64,000 nt of DNA from Tachypleus tridentatus (taxonomy: Eukaryota; Arthropoda; Merostomata; Xiphosura; Limulidae): positions 124,001 to 188,000 of the forward strand of contig NC_134831.1 of NCBI RefSeq assembly GCF_004210375.1, read 5' to 3'. Position 1 is the stretch's first letter. Each line of letters opens with the position of its first letter. The position numbers and the translations under genes were made by a program. The notes beneath the pieces were generated by a model. It searched no databases, was not told the DNA's origin, and saw only the letters and a list, made by a program, of their open reading frames with translations. Below are positions 37,001 through 52,000 of this stretch, piece after piece.

Positions 37001-40000
37001 TTCTATTACAGATATAAAACTTGTTTCAGCATAGAAATGTTCTTAAAAAAATAGGTTTCCATTTTGTTTTTGATTCTCAAATATTTAGAATTTTATTTCA
37101 GTACTCAGGTTAAATGTGACACTGCAGTTACAGTATACAAGTAAATGTTTTACATAACTGGCACATTTTGTTTTTGTAGTACCAGAATAGATAGATACTG
37201 TAGCTTTGTTGATCAGATTCAGTAGAGATGTGACTTTTAACATGCTGTGGCTATGTTGATCTGACTTAAAAAATGTGATTTTAACATGTTGAAGCTATGT
37301 TGATCTGACTTAGTAAGAATGTGATTTTAACCTGTGATACACTGTCCAGAAACTAGTTACAACTTATAATTAAGTAAGCTTAATGTAAGTTCCTAAACTC
37401 ATAATGAACCTAGGATTATAAATGAAATTAAGTGGAAGATTTGTTTTTTGCATGTTGTTTGAGGGTTTACTTTGTACAACTTTAAAGGGTGTGTGTGTGT
37501 GTGTGTGTGTGCATTTCATTGAAATGAATATGTTTTAAACAATTAAGAAATTCACTTGACATGAAAAGTTTAAATTTCCTATATACTATTTTAATACTTA
37601 TGTTCTACTGCTTTATATGTGCAAGACTTTATACAAGTTAATGACTTGTAGAGGAATTTGGAAAAGGTACAGGTTTACATTATACACACATACATGGTAC
37701 AAGCAGAAAATGTTGTAAACTTTGTAATATAACTGAATGCAGTAGTTAATATGTAAAGAAAATACTAAAGAATTAATTTATAAAACAAACAGACATGTGA
37801 ATGCTGCTTTATTAGAAACTTTTCTATTAAGTTTAGTTTGTATAGAAATATATGTATCACTGAAGAATGCTAGAGTGTCAAAACTTTAACAATATTTCCC
37901 AGTGGAAAAATTTCTTTCACTTTACATATAATACTGAAACACTTACTTAGCTGCATTTGTCCATTCTTCATAAAGGTCAAATGTCAAGAGAGGTTCAGGT
38001 AGTTCACGCAAATAAGACTTAAGAGCTCCTGACCAAAACAATACACACATGTACCACATTTTGACTTTAAGTAATGACACAAAATCATAATTTATATGGA
38101 AACAACTTTTCAAGCAAATTTACATGGAAACAACCTTTCAAGCATTTATAAAATATCACAAATTATGGAATGTAGATCTGGTCTTATATATATCATAATA
38201 AAATATATGTAACAACATTTAATGGAGCATTATTCATGAAGACTTGTTTACTTAAGCACGGTTCCACTTTATATATGTGATTTTTGAGTTCCTTTCATGG
38301 TAATAATGATTTATTCTGTCAATGAAATCAAATTTCTCACTTAAAAATAATACTACAAGTAATTTATCATTCCTCTTATGGAACTTCAACATAAAAAAAA
38401 ACGTGAAACAGCAAAATCAATTTATTGTAATAACAACAGTCCTGATACACTTTTCTAACTTGCATTTGTCATAGTTAAAGTATTATTACTGGTGAAAACT
38501 CATACTGCAAAAAGGAAAATCTGAGAAAAGTGATACGACCAGTTTTCAGGTTTGTAGTAACATATAAAATATAATATGCCAGTTAGTTTTCTTATTTAAA
38601 AAAAAGGGGAAACATTAATTTTATGTTTAAATATTACTGTAACAAAATTAACTTACTGCCAATAAACTTGAATATTGATAGTACTTGTTATGAGAAAGCA
38701 ACTAATGTTTCATTTACCAATTTAGTCTGAGCTGTTAAGGTTGATAAGCAGAATACTAAAATAATACCTGCAACACAGTGGGGATCTCGAGCATACTCTT
38801 CCAAGTCAAATATAATGCCAGCATCAAAGGAATTCTACAACAAATTTAAAGTAAAAGAACTATGAATGTTATAGTTACCATCAAAATCAACACTCACTGA
38901 TAATTAAAAGCACTAGCACATACATGTTACTTAATGTCAGAATAATATATCTAGTTTCTAACCCAAAATATTGAACTAAAATTAAATATCTAGCATAATA
39001 AATACTGAATTTGTATTCTACTTACATAAAATACTAGTTTAAGAAATACTTTTTCAGCTGTATATTATGTTTAACACAGGAATAAGTAGGAGTGTAAGAG
39101 TGAAATTAAGAATAGTAATTAATCTGTTCTAAAGATTTTGTTTACAGCCAGTGCTTTCCTTTTCTTCAAGACTTACTTCATGAATGTAAATACATGTAGA
39201 AAATAAAATCACAGTGAGAGTTTAAAACTATTGAATTTGCTTTGTTGAAAAATTGCTCCAGGGAATACTCACTTTCAATTTTTTTGCTTTCAATGCACTT
39301 CCAGCTATTCTAAAGAGACCCTGGTAAACAGGAAAAAGGTGGAAGTTCAATACTGGTTTTTCACATTTGTTACTACATATGAAAATAATATTTTAAATTG
39401 ACTATACATATGTTAGTGCAAAAGCCTTTTTTCTTTAAAGTTCTCTCCAGCTATGCTGTGGTTTTAGTATTGTTTCTTGTTTTATATCTGCTTCCATGTC
39501 TAGCTTTCCATAACAGGGTTTCAGTCTCCATCCTGGTTTGTTTTTTTTGTGAATTCCAAATTTTATGTTATACAAAGAATTTATAGCATTGTTAAAACAT
39601 TTAAATATTCCTATAAAATCTCCTATGAATATGGAAAATTATCCTAAATTATACCTGATTGGAGATCTTCTGGATACCAGTTTGTTAGCAAAATATCTAG
39701 GCCTAATGTAATGATTCTGAATTATGAAAAAATTGTTCCAATGAGCAAACTATCCAAAAGGCTAACAGACAAAAAACAGAGAACATCCACAGAAAACATT
39801 ATTAAAATTTATAAACAATATAACAGAACAGTATCAGAATAAGCATGCCCAGCATGGTTAAAATCTAGCAAAAACATATCTTAAGAAATTACAAATAATT
39901 CAAAATTCAATGCTTGTTATTAGAAATATATTTAAATTTTACACTTATTTTTTCCTTTCTTTAAATATCAATTTCATAACAACATATCAGAAGATTACCT

Positions 40001-43000
40001 CCTCATCCATTCCATTCTCAAGCAAAGAACAAACACACATTTCTATCACTAATGCTATTTCTCGATCTGTTACCCTTAGATGTTCATCTAGTGAGACCCC
40101 ATAGACTGATTTGTGGTTAAAATTCCCTATAAAGAAAAAGGAATGAACAAGAAACAAAGAAAATACCTTTAAGTTGTTCATCACAAAAACTTAAAAATGT
40201 ACAAAACATTACTTCATTTCTGAAACTGAATATTTTCCAAGACCTACAATATTCAAGTTACAATATCTTAAGTACAATAGGAATCAACAAAGATTTCAAA
40301 TAATCCATGCACAAAAAAAACCCTAATGAATTCCTAAGCAAAAAACTAACCATTCAAAGTATTGATTACACTGTATTATGCACATATGTAATAATAATAT
40401 GCTAAAAAGATCATAACATTTCTGGTATAACAGTTCAAAAAATTTCTAAAACAACCTTTTTATTTACTACCAACCAACTTGATCACATCAATGGGGCTAA
40501 CCCCTAGATGGCTCCGACTATCACTACAAGATTTCTCTAAATTACTTGAGTGGTTTGTATGCATCCATTTTTGATGTTTTAATAAATATATTCAAAATTT
40601 TATAAGCAGTAAATATATCATGTATGTACTTAAATATCTTTTCAACCCAACAGATAGTGCTGCATATTGATGAACAGACAAATGACAGTTTCTAAAAGCA
40701 AAATATATACTTTACACAGATGTTCATTAACAAGTCAACAAACAAGAGTATTAAAAAAATTATGAATTTCAAAATGAAGTAGGGATCCAATCACAAATTT
40801 ATAAAACTTAATCTTTACTTTAGCCTACAGATAAGTGTATAAAGCTACCACAGTAAGAACCTCTTTTGTAATAGTTAAGAACAGACAATTTCTCTATTAA
40901 CCACTTCACTGTGGGAGTAGTATTTACTTACTGTTCAAAATTTACTTTTTAAGAATTTGTTTGTAATTTTGAAGTTAAAGTTTTAAGGCCATTAATGTAG
41001 GTTGTTTAAAAGTTAATAATCCATTTGGAAACCAACTGGATCATAACATCATATTGATCTTTCAGTATGCCTGCTGCTCTCAAGTTCATAACTTATCAAG
41101 TCTTGATAGACATGTGCAGTGCACATCTGGTCATAGCCATGATTTCTCTGGGATGATAAGGAGGAAACCTCTTGTATGAAAGAAAGTATAATTGATTCTT
41201 CTTTTCTATTTTTAGGTTTATCATTTATAAACAGCAATATTCAGCTGTAAAAAGAAAGCAGAAATAGTCAGGGGATCTCTGGGATTCATCCCTAAACTCC
41301 TGTGAAAACATTATCCTGCTGAATATATTTGGAAGTTACATAAACTTTGTCATGTTGTCTATACAACATAGAACCATTAGAAAATTTGGGAATTCCCCTG
41401 GGATGTTTTATATGCACAGTCAAGGCATATACATTGATGTAGAGATACAAGATAGATTACTGGTGTGCATTGTACAAATACACATAATACCATAAACCCT
41501 GTAGTACAGCAAAGAGCTAAATAAGGGAAAAAAAGGAAACTGTGGTTATAAGAGCCATTCTTGAAATTACAAATACCTACAATGTTATATAATAACATTA
41601 CACTCTTGAAATTTTCTTTTTTGTAACAAACAGTACTGGAATACGTTTAACAACCATAATACCCAAAGAAAGAACTGTACAGTACAAATGTATTATGTAT
41701 AAGAAGTTTTTACCCTACTTGTGCAGTGCAAATACTGTACCATATTTAGCATCAACTGTTTATCCCAATGCTAATTAAGACTGTTTTATAAATATGAAAA
41801 AACCGACAATAACTCGTACCTCCTACCTACAAACACATTCTTAACTATTTATAACCTCATATTTATTTCAACAAATTTGTTACAATCAATAACAACTTAT
41901 TTACATTCTAGTTTGATAAAATTTAAAACAGTTAAATTTGACAATACCAATCTGTTTCACTATCTTTCATGATATCTTGCTGTTTATAACTTGTCTTAAG
42001 TAATAAGATAAAAACTAATATCTTCTTGAAATAATAATATATTGCCTTATTCATATAACCTCTAGAACCTTCTAACTGAATATTCTGTTAATGTCTCTAC
42101 CCTAACATTAACTGTAAAGAAAACAATTTATGATGAAAAGTTGAAAAACTTGAAATAAAATGAATATTACAATTTCTTCCTCTGCACCAAGTACACACTT
42201 GATCAGAAAGTTCCAAATTACTTATTTTAACATTTTAATTTGTTTATGGTTTTTATTGACACACTGTATATTACCAGAAATTAATGTTTGTAAAAAGAGC
42301 AATAAACCAGAGTGGAAGCTGGTTAACTGTTTCCTGTAGAAGCACTCTAGCTAGTATAACATTAAAGTTTAATTCAGCTATACTGATAAATTTATAATTT
42401 TTATGTTTTAGTCATTTAAGTATTTATCAATAAATTGAAAATACACATAACAAAAACAAGGATTTCTATTATTCACAACAATCTGAGCTCCTTGAACTTC
42501 ACTAAAAAACACTTAACATTCTACACTAAGTCTCGTTCAGTCTCACAAACTTGGATTTCAAAAAATATATTTATGTAGCTTTCAAAGAAGTATTCTAGAG
42601 CACAATAAATATGTCTAAATTAGAATAAAATGTTCCCCTAACTGCTACAGCAGATATAAAATTTTGTTTGTCAGAGTAAATAAACAATCATATGATAAAA
42701 CATTCAAATCATGGGAATACTATCCTTGTTGAATTCAAAAGGACACTTGTTAATTTAATATAGAGAATTTTCTCTTTATACTGGTTACAAAAATATCTGT
42801 TAAGATGTAAAATTCATTAGTAAATAATCTCAAAAGTAAGAGACAGATAGAGGGAGGTAACACTTCTCTGGGAGGTTTGAGATATTTATTGATATCTGTC
42901 TCACAATAAACTAGGTAAAACGTTCACATTTTGGGTCCCTGCTTGTAATTATATACAACTTTTACTTCTAATTGGTTAGAAATTGGAAAAGTTTATCTTA

Positions 43001-46000
43001 GAAGTGTGACAACTCAGAAATGAAAAATTTGGAGGTCAGGGGCATCACATGACACAGAAAAATGAAACTTTTTTTAAATTTTAATTTGAAATTTTGAAGT
43101 TGTAATTTAAGTAGTATAAAAATTTGAATTATAACATGTTCTCACGAGACATTTATTGGCATAGTAGATAATGAAGTTGCTTAATTAAACTTTGAATGTA
43201 ATGCTGTGAAATGTCATGACATGTACACCTTGATCTTGTTATACAGAAGTAATTGATGAAATACTATAAAAAAACTGCATTATTTGACCTTTATTTTAAC
43301 TATCTATTGAACACAAACAATTCATTCCAATTTATGTGCTTAAATTTTTAAATGTAAAAATATGTTTAATATCTGAATGGTATATAAATTTTCTAGATGA
43401 ACTTTTATAAACAAATGAACACTTGAATATTTTAACAAAACTACACAAATGTTTCAGTTTATATTTTTCTATCTTTCATACTGAGATTCACTGAATACAG
43501 TTCTCACAAAATGTTACCTTCTACTTATCATATCAAACTCCTAAATACATCAAAACAAATATTTAATATAATGACACTTGGTGATTTATTTTAATCTATA
43601 TTATCATCCCTTTCATCAGTCTTGCTAGTTTTTTAAACAGGTTCAACTTGTGAAACAACTAAATCACATCAGCAGTTACACCTTCCCTGAATTTTTAAAA
43701 AATAAATAGGCCACTAGGTGTACAAATTGACATACTGTGTTGAATATAAACTTTATAGGACTGTCTTCCATATTGTTTGGAATGACAAACAAAGAACATG
43801 TGTCAAATTAAATTAAACAGATACTCACTAATATCACTGTCTAATAAGGGAATACATTCTTCTAAAATATTCAACATTTTCTGGTGATAATTTGCTTGAA
43901 ACTTGTACCAGTCCACAAACAATTTGGCAAATTCAGGTTCTTTTTTAAGAAGTGCATACATCTCTGCTGCCAAGGTATCCTAAAATGATGTTGGTAATAC
44001 AGTGTTATTAACAATCCTATTACATTTAAATACATCATATAAAACACATGTACAGTTTACAAAAATAAATAGTGTCTTTTACTTCATATGGCATGGCTCA
44101 AGTCTAAAGAAAAAGTTGCACTGTTTAGCATAGGGAAGGCAACTGGCTCGCAGCAAAGCTCCCATGACCAAAAGGGCAAGCACATTCATTGCTAGGTCTC
44201 AATCCCGTGATCCAAAGATTGAGAGTTTAGTATCCTAATTACAAGGCCAGGATCCACTGTTATAAACAGTTGCTTATGTCACATTATGATCTGTATTGTA
44301 AATCAATAACACCTAATAACACTGTTAAAATAAGTTGAATGTGAACAAGAATTTATTTTAGATGTGATTTTTGTCTCCATGTTTTTAGGGCAACTTTTGA
44401 ACACAGAAGGTTGGAAGGAAAAAAAATGTTGGTTGAAAGGTCATACATAAATCCAGTTTCATATCCATTATTTCAGCTATGTGATACTTGAAAGTCTAGA
44501 AATGACTTGTAAGAACACACTTCTACTTCTTCTTAACCAAAGTGCATGGTGGGCTAAATGGTCAGGTCAGAGATCATTCTGGTTCAAGCATATCAATCCC
44601 TAATTTCCCATAGATGACCAGAGGGAAGGCAACCAGTCAGCAGCACCATCCACCTGAAGTGACTATCTAAACAAATGGTGTAACTTTATATGCAAAAATG
44701 GCTCGTTTGGGTTGAGAAAATATTTTACATAGAAGAGCGAACAACGTTTCGACCTTCTTCAAACATGTGGTCAGCTTCCGGTCAGTTACCTCTTTCTTTG
44801 TGAACCTGACGATGACCGAAGAAGGTCGAAACGTTGTTCGCTCTTCTATGTAAAATATTTTCTCAACCCAAACGAGCCGTTTTTGCATATAAATTTCTCA
44901 ACAAGTGGGTTTCTCTCGACATCACTGAAATGGTGTAACTGATATCACTCTTACAATGCACCCAAAGCTGAAAATTTGAAGCATGTTTGGTAGCGCTATA
45001 TCTCATCCGAGACCTCTCTGAAACAGAACTCAATACACATATGGAAACCATTAAACCAAGTCTGGAAAAAAGTGGAATACTATCCAAAGTCTAATTTAAA
45101 AAATATCACAAATGAATCAAGCATATCTCAGAATGGCTGGTATGGGTATTAACACTTTTACTGATAAGGAGAGAAAAATGTTTCAATCTTCCTAGGTCAT
45201 CTTCAGATATGAAGATGACTTAGGAAGGTCAAAAAGTTGTTCTCTCCTTTTCAGTAAAAGTGTTAACACCCATAACAGCCATTCTCAGATATATTTTTAT
45301 TTCAAGTGGGTTTCTCATCATCAAGAATCCAGCATTACCTTAAATATATCACTCTGTATCTTCTTGGACAGTATTTGTGGTCAAAATAAATATTTATACA
45401 ATTTTTTACCAATTAATGTCCATCTACCATATTTACTACAAGTATTTAACCATACTAATTTACATTTCTGTATACAGAAAACTAGTTCTTAGAATTTTAA
45501 ACAATTTAAATTCATAAACTTACTTGGTCTATAACAACTAATTTTATCAAAACCCACCTTACACTGCTCTACTTTCAATGAAGCATCTTCTAATACTTCT
45601 TTCACAACATCAACTTTTGCTGTTGCATTATTTAATCCACCTCCCGCTTGTTGGTTGCTATGTCTGACGGCTGCCTGATATCTGTTTGAAAGTTATGTCA
45701 TATATCAGGAAAATTCATAGATATACAAAAGCATTTTTGGCTGTACAGGTTACACATAAATATGAAAAAAAAAAAAAACGTGCTTAAAGTAACATGACAG
45801 TAGGATGACTATAATAAATAAATTTATGAACTTGGAATGATTACCAAAAGCAGAAACACCAACTGCCACTGACACCTTAGATTCTCCAAAATCAATGCTT
45901 TTAAAATCATGTATATCAGAATGACTGGTATTGGTATTGACACTTTTACTAATAAAGCAGAGAACAACATTTTGACCTTCTTAGATCACCTTCAGGTTAA

Positions 46001-49000
46001 TGCCATCTTGAAATACATTTTTACTTTAAGTGGGTTTCTCATCATCACTTCTTAAAATCACTTTGTACACGGCACTATAAACATGATTTTTACACCATTA
46101 AAACAGAACCATCATTTCTATTTAGATGCATGAAATAATTTGGTATTACTAACTGGTGTACTATGATTTCCAGTCTACCCCTGATGAAGAAAGGTCAATC
46201 ATTCAAAAGATTTCAGGTCATAGGGTTTGTAAGTTGTTTTTTAATCTAGTCTTCATTGTTAGCTTAAACTTGAATGTTTTATAGAAAATATATTTCTAAT
46301 TATTACTTTATTCTTTGAGAACAATTTGAAACAAAGTTTTTTTTTGGAAATTTAAACTATTATATATATTTTACTTACTGATAAGAAAATTATTATTTTC
46401 CACTGTTCAACTAAAATGCTTTGCTGCACTTAGTGACTCTGAAGAAATAATAGCAGGAAAAATCTGAAATTGTTTAATATTTCACACACACACATTTCTG
46501 AAATGAGTAATACACAGCTGTAGTGCACAAGTTTTCTAAAAAGTTAGTCTACAGTTTATGTTGAAGATGCCAAAACATTTTATTATGAAACAAAAACTAA
46601 TTTATTTAAAACATTATCTGAATAATTAAAAAATGCAAAACTGTATTTCACTGAAAAAAATTGTTGTTGTTGTTTTGTTTGTTTTTTCTTGGGGGGAAGA
46701 TTTTTCAATAATCCTTCAAGAAACAACATTAATGTACGTGATTCTTGGGATCTTATTAAAGTTTAACTTACCTTGAACGTGCTGAATCCATATCTAATGT
46801 TAATTTGTTCAAATGTTTTCTTAACTTGCTGATGTTAGGAATATCATTCTGGAAATGATAAAATAAAGAATCATATCCAGACTTGAATGATGATCATGGA
46901 TATATTTACATTAAATTAGACATTACAGCATAATTATGTATTACTTTAGCATAGCACTCCTTCATAAACTATACAGACATTGACTGGATTTTATGATGAT
47001 TTTAAAGCTTAGGACAGCTGCAAATAGTTTATACCATATTGCTTATCAATGGTGTAGTGCTAAGTTATGTAGTAGCAGAGCACTGCCAAAATCAGACATA
47101 TGATGTCACTATAAGGGTAAAGATCTCAAAATCTAATTTCAACTTTTTCTTTTGAATCCACTTCAAATAAAACATATTCAGTACTAATTATTTGAGGCTA
47201 CTTACATTAGAGCCAAACTGAATACTCATATAGTAGTGGGAGAAAACATTCAACTGAACCTCCTTTAAATTAAACAGCAAGTAAAAAAACAACTGTGTAC
47301 CAAATAAAAATCATTCACATTTAAACAAGCCTTTAAATCACATACCTTATTAATTTACTACTTTTCTAGCCATGCTATAATAACCTTGTCTTTTATAATA
47401 ATCTTCCATATCTACTATTGTCAACAACAGCAACTAAAACAAATCGACCTTTAGTCCAGTATTTAGCTATGCATTCCAACAACCCTACACCTTCAATGCC
47501 TATAAAACTAATTCTCTACCTTCCTCATACCCAACTGATTTTTAAAATAACAGTACTAAGATGCCTAACAAATTTTGACAAAACATAAAATGCAACCCAA
47601 CTTCACACAAAAAGCTACATCTCATTCTTAAATTACTTCTATGTGTTTCCAATTTTCAAAATCAAGTTTCTGAAAGTATTTTACTACTCATATTAGAAGT
47701 CTCTAGTACTACTAACATTAAAGTTATCATTTATACAGAAAACTTCATGATAAAATATTAAACAAATGAGGTTCTTCAAGTTTTAAAATCTGAGTGATTA
47801 AGCAAGTTAACAAAAGTGCTACTTATTATGCAGCACTATTGGCTAAATTCATGAAGCTAATTTACAATAATGATCAATATTTCACCCAAACATTTAGATT
47901 ATATGCAGTAATGTATCATAGTTTTAGGTTAAACTGTGAATAAATTTTGTTTCCTTCAAAACAACTACAATTATGTTTTGATTATTATTATTAAACTTAA
48001 AATATAGCCCCCAGTGGCACAGTGATGTCTGAAGACTTATACCACTAGAAACCAGGTTTTGATAACCTATGGTGGGCAGAGCACAGATAGCCCTTCTATT
48101 GCTTTGTGCTTGACAACAAACAACAACTTAAAATATGAGGCATGCAAAGCGATTCACACAGAAGTGTAACCTATAATATGTGACACTACTCTAAGTGATG
48201 AATCTATATGCCTTTGAATAATTAAAAAGAGAAAAAATATCAGTTTTTGTTAATACATTTTGAGAAACTGGTGCTAAAAGCACCCCTCAAAGACTAGCGA
48301 TAAACTGAAGTAATTTTCTCACCACACAACTTTAATGCTTATTTGTATATTCTCTTACACAAATTATTTTTCTGATGGATGTTAATACATTACCCCAAAC
48401 CTTACTTAGTTCAAAGCTTAATTATAAATTACCTTACCTCGAGAAACTCTCCAATAGGTGTTAAAAGGTGTTCTTCAACACTAATTTCATACTCCAATAT
48501 TTCTTTTCCTAATTTTTCTTGAAGTGAAGCACTTTTTCCAAAGATAATGCTTCAATATAAGGTATTTTTAAATGAGTATTTTTAATGATGAAAAAAAATC
48601 GTGATCACAAAAAAAATTATTTTAGAGCAGTAATAAAGAATTCTGAAATCTTCTAGAGCATATAAAATGTACAAAAATTTAAAACAGATACCAATTAAGT
48701 TATAGAAATCATCATGAAACAATATAAGCCATTAGAAAGAGAGACAGACAGAAGATTAATAGAATGACTTACAGACAGCTTTTGGCAATATAAATTCATT
48801 TTCAATTAGATCTCTACATGAATGCTTTTCAATGCATTTGTATGCAGGAATCTAACACAGTTATAAAAACAACACTAACAATACAATAGATGACCCTCCT
48901 TGATTTCTTTATACTCTGAACATATATCAATTTCAAGGTTTCAAAGAATGACATCATCAACCAAACAGTTTGTTTTGTTTTCTTACTTTAAGGAAGTATG

Positions 49001-52000
49001 CCAGGATTACCTTTATATTAACTTTTCTACTTACTCTAACACTACATAGTTATGCATGGCCACATTCTGTTAAAATACCAACCATAACCTATGAATAACG
49101 GTAAAAACAACATAAAAAAACAAACAAACTTGCTGGCAGCTACTCAAGCAAATGAAAAAAAAGTGTTTTAACTATAAATGCAACATTTTTCATGGATTTA
49201 AGCTAGAAAGTATATGTTTTAATTATATACTCATTTTGTTAATGTTATAAAATACATTTTACCAACACTGGGAAGTCTAAAACACACTATTCAAACCAAC
49301 TACTACAAAGCTGCAGCATCTAAAGAAATATTACCAATTGTAATCACAAGCTTTCATGTAGTAGTGAGTTTGAATAGTGTTTTAATCATGAAAGATCCAC
49401 AGTGCTGTTAAAATGTATTTTACAATATATTGTAACACATACTGAATGCAATATATATATATACTTTGTATGTGTTTCAAAATAGATAAATTAATTCTAC
49501 TAGAGAAATAGTGTAATTTGACAACAAACTAACCCTAAAATAGAAGTTTCTCCCAGAAGTCCACTGCTCTCTAACATAGACTGGGATAACACAATCTCCT
49601 TCAGTTTTTTCTAACAAAATAAAAAAACATGTTGACATACAAACAGAAATACACATGTACTATACATAAGATAAAAAGATCACAGATAAAAATACAAAAT
49701 AATAAAAGTGAGAGTTTATCCAAAGGGAAAAATACTCAGTTAACACACCTTGTGATATCTCACATTGTTATGAAAGCATTTCCACCAGAAATCCATTACT
49801 TTCATATTAAATTACACAATACACACACATGTGCACATGTTGACAGTTAATAAAAATTAAATAAACACTGTCATGGTGGTTTTGCTAATTTTCTAGAAGT
49901 TAAATAATTAATTAAACCACCTAACAAATCATAAAATAATATCATGTGTACCAACAAAAAACACAAAAAAAAACTCATTAAAACAGAACAAACTGTCAGA
50001 AGTCTTCACACTGAAGAAAACAGTTTATCTAATATCATGACATTTGACAGTTTGCTCCATTTGCTATATTTCTTATTCTCTCATGTAACAAAATCCCCAC
50101 ATTCAAGATACTAGAAATATCTCAATTTTTGTGTACTTTTTGATTAAATCTAAATTGAAATTTTGATTGAACACATGAAATCTAAACTTAAAATGGGATA
50201 TTTATTGATCAGTAATGTAAAAAACAAACAAACTTTCATACAACACAATGTTGGTTGCAGAATATAAAGATTTTTCATGCATTAGAAACTTTCAATGTGA
50301 GAAAACGTAAAAATAAATGTAATTAGCACAATCACAAACCTTTACAGAAAAACTTAAAACAGATTACAGATATTAAATTCCAGGTACAAGGTGATGGTAA
50401 CTGATTATAAACTAAGAGTGTTCTCCTGATGTACATTAATGATTTTATAATGTTACACTCTGTATTCATATTCAAACCCTCTTACATCCTCACTCTCAAA
50501 AAACAGAAGTGTCTAAAGATTGCACTGAAACTTGTGCATTGGTATTATTTCATTTGTAATTTATGTCAGTCAGTAAAAGATGTTTCTGATAGAATAGCAT
50601 TGTGTCTTCATTACTTTGATAGTTGCTCCTGCATCAAACAAGTTATTGTTAAAATTCTACATCACTTTATACATGTATATTTATTGCTTGTTATCAACCT
50701 AGGATATCATAGCTGGAACATTATTAACACATTGATATTAACATTCTAAGGTGTCACACGGAAGTTCCTATCACTTTGGTTCAATAATTGTGTGTATCTC
50801 AATTGAGGTCAATAATGTAAATTATGCTCTTATCCTTTATCTACTTTCTTTTATACACTGCCTTAGTATATTGCACTAGAAACAAAGAAATATCAAAGGA
50901 GTCAAGCACCTGGCCATGAGCACTATGGCTGACACCTTTGTTCATCATGCCATCTGATACACATTTTGATTTTAACAAAATTCAATATTAGTAACATTTT
51001 AACTGAGACTAAAATCAGTGTGTTCATGTTTGTTATTTAAGACATCAAAATGAATCACTGACAAAAACACACATCTACTCACAGAACTCAAGCATTTGAC
51101 AGATTCAATGGCAACCAGTGGCAGCACCAGGATATTTTCATTGGGGGGTGCTGAGGTAAACTGTGGAGGGACTTCCCAAAATGCCATCAATATGAAGTAT
51201 AAATGGTAAATTATAATAATGTAAATACCAAGGTACATTTCAGAAAGGTGTGCTATTTTGAACTGCATTTTCAATGCAGTTGTCATTGGAAACTCATACT
51301 TTGATTAATAATTCATTATTACAAATTAGAAATAATCTGTTTATGAAAATATGCATATATGTAAAAGAGGAAGCTCACCTAAATTCTACCCAAGGTAATA
51401 CATAATAATAAAGAAAATCAAGATTAGCTTAGATTGAACATTTGATATACCATTAAGAGTAAAGCTACAAATCAAAAGAAATATAACATAAAGACATAGT
51501 TTACATAGCAGAAACGAATTATCCCATGTGAAGTTAATACACTCTGAGGAAAAGTAAGGTCACTATCAGGCTAACTATCTTTCATCATGTTGTGTTTATA
51601 GTCAATATTACTTCAAAACAATGCGTGTTCTGGTGATTGGCAGCAAATGTGTTTATAACAGTATCAATATCTAGTTGTTTTGCCCTCCTGGAGTTTACTG
51701 ATATGACAACAAGGTTTCTGGTGCAGATGTTACCACTGCTGTTGTGCAAGTATGTCTTGAGAAGCTTCAGACATGAGAAATTTCTCTCACAGGCAGATGA
51801 AGTGACAGGCAGGGTCACAGCGATGCATACAAGTTTCAGGACATCTATGAAGGCATCCTTGTATGGCTCCAGCATGGTTGCAAGCTCCAATGGTGTGAAT
51901 ACTTCCTGCCCCTTGTCTTTCTTCCTGGGAATTAGCCAGTTCAACTGGTGGATCACCACTGCAAGGTCATCCTCTGCCATGCCATAGTTTGCTGCCATTC

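Larger units (their letters stand above)
38029..39998 (-). other. RhoGAP introns 8, 9 and 10
   Basis: Apart from exon 10 (38768-38834) and exon 9 (39273-39320), this stretch is AT-rich intron DNA. I see no repeat family. The open frame 39398-39586 on the plus strand is hydrophobic by composition and has no homologue I recognise. Confidence 0.6.
43980..45557 (-). other. RhoGAP intron 6: SINE remnants and foldback elements
   Basis: Holds two decayed SINE pieces (about 44120-44255 and 44535-44660) and two foldback elements (44687-44891 and about 45127-45291). Little unique sequence remains. Confidence 0.7.

Noticed and set aside
50429..50749. 106-codon plus-strand open frame in intron 2
   Set aside because: AT-rich sequence, hydrophobic by composition, no homologue recognised and antisense to the host gene.
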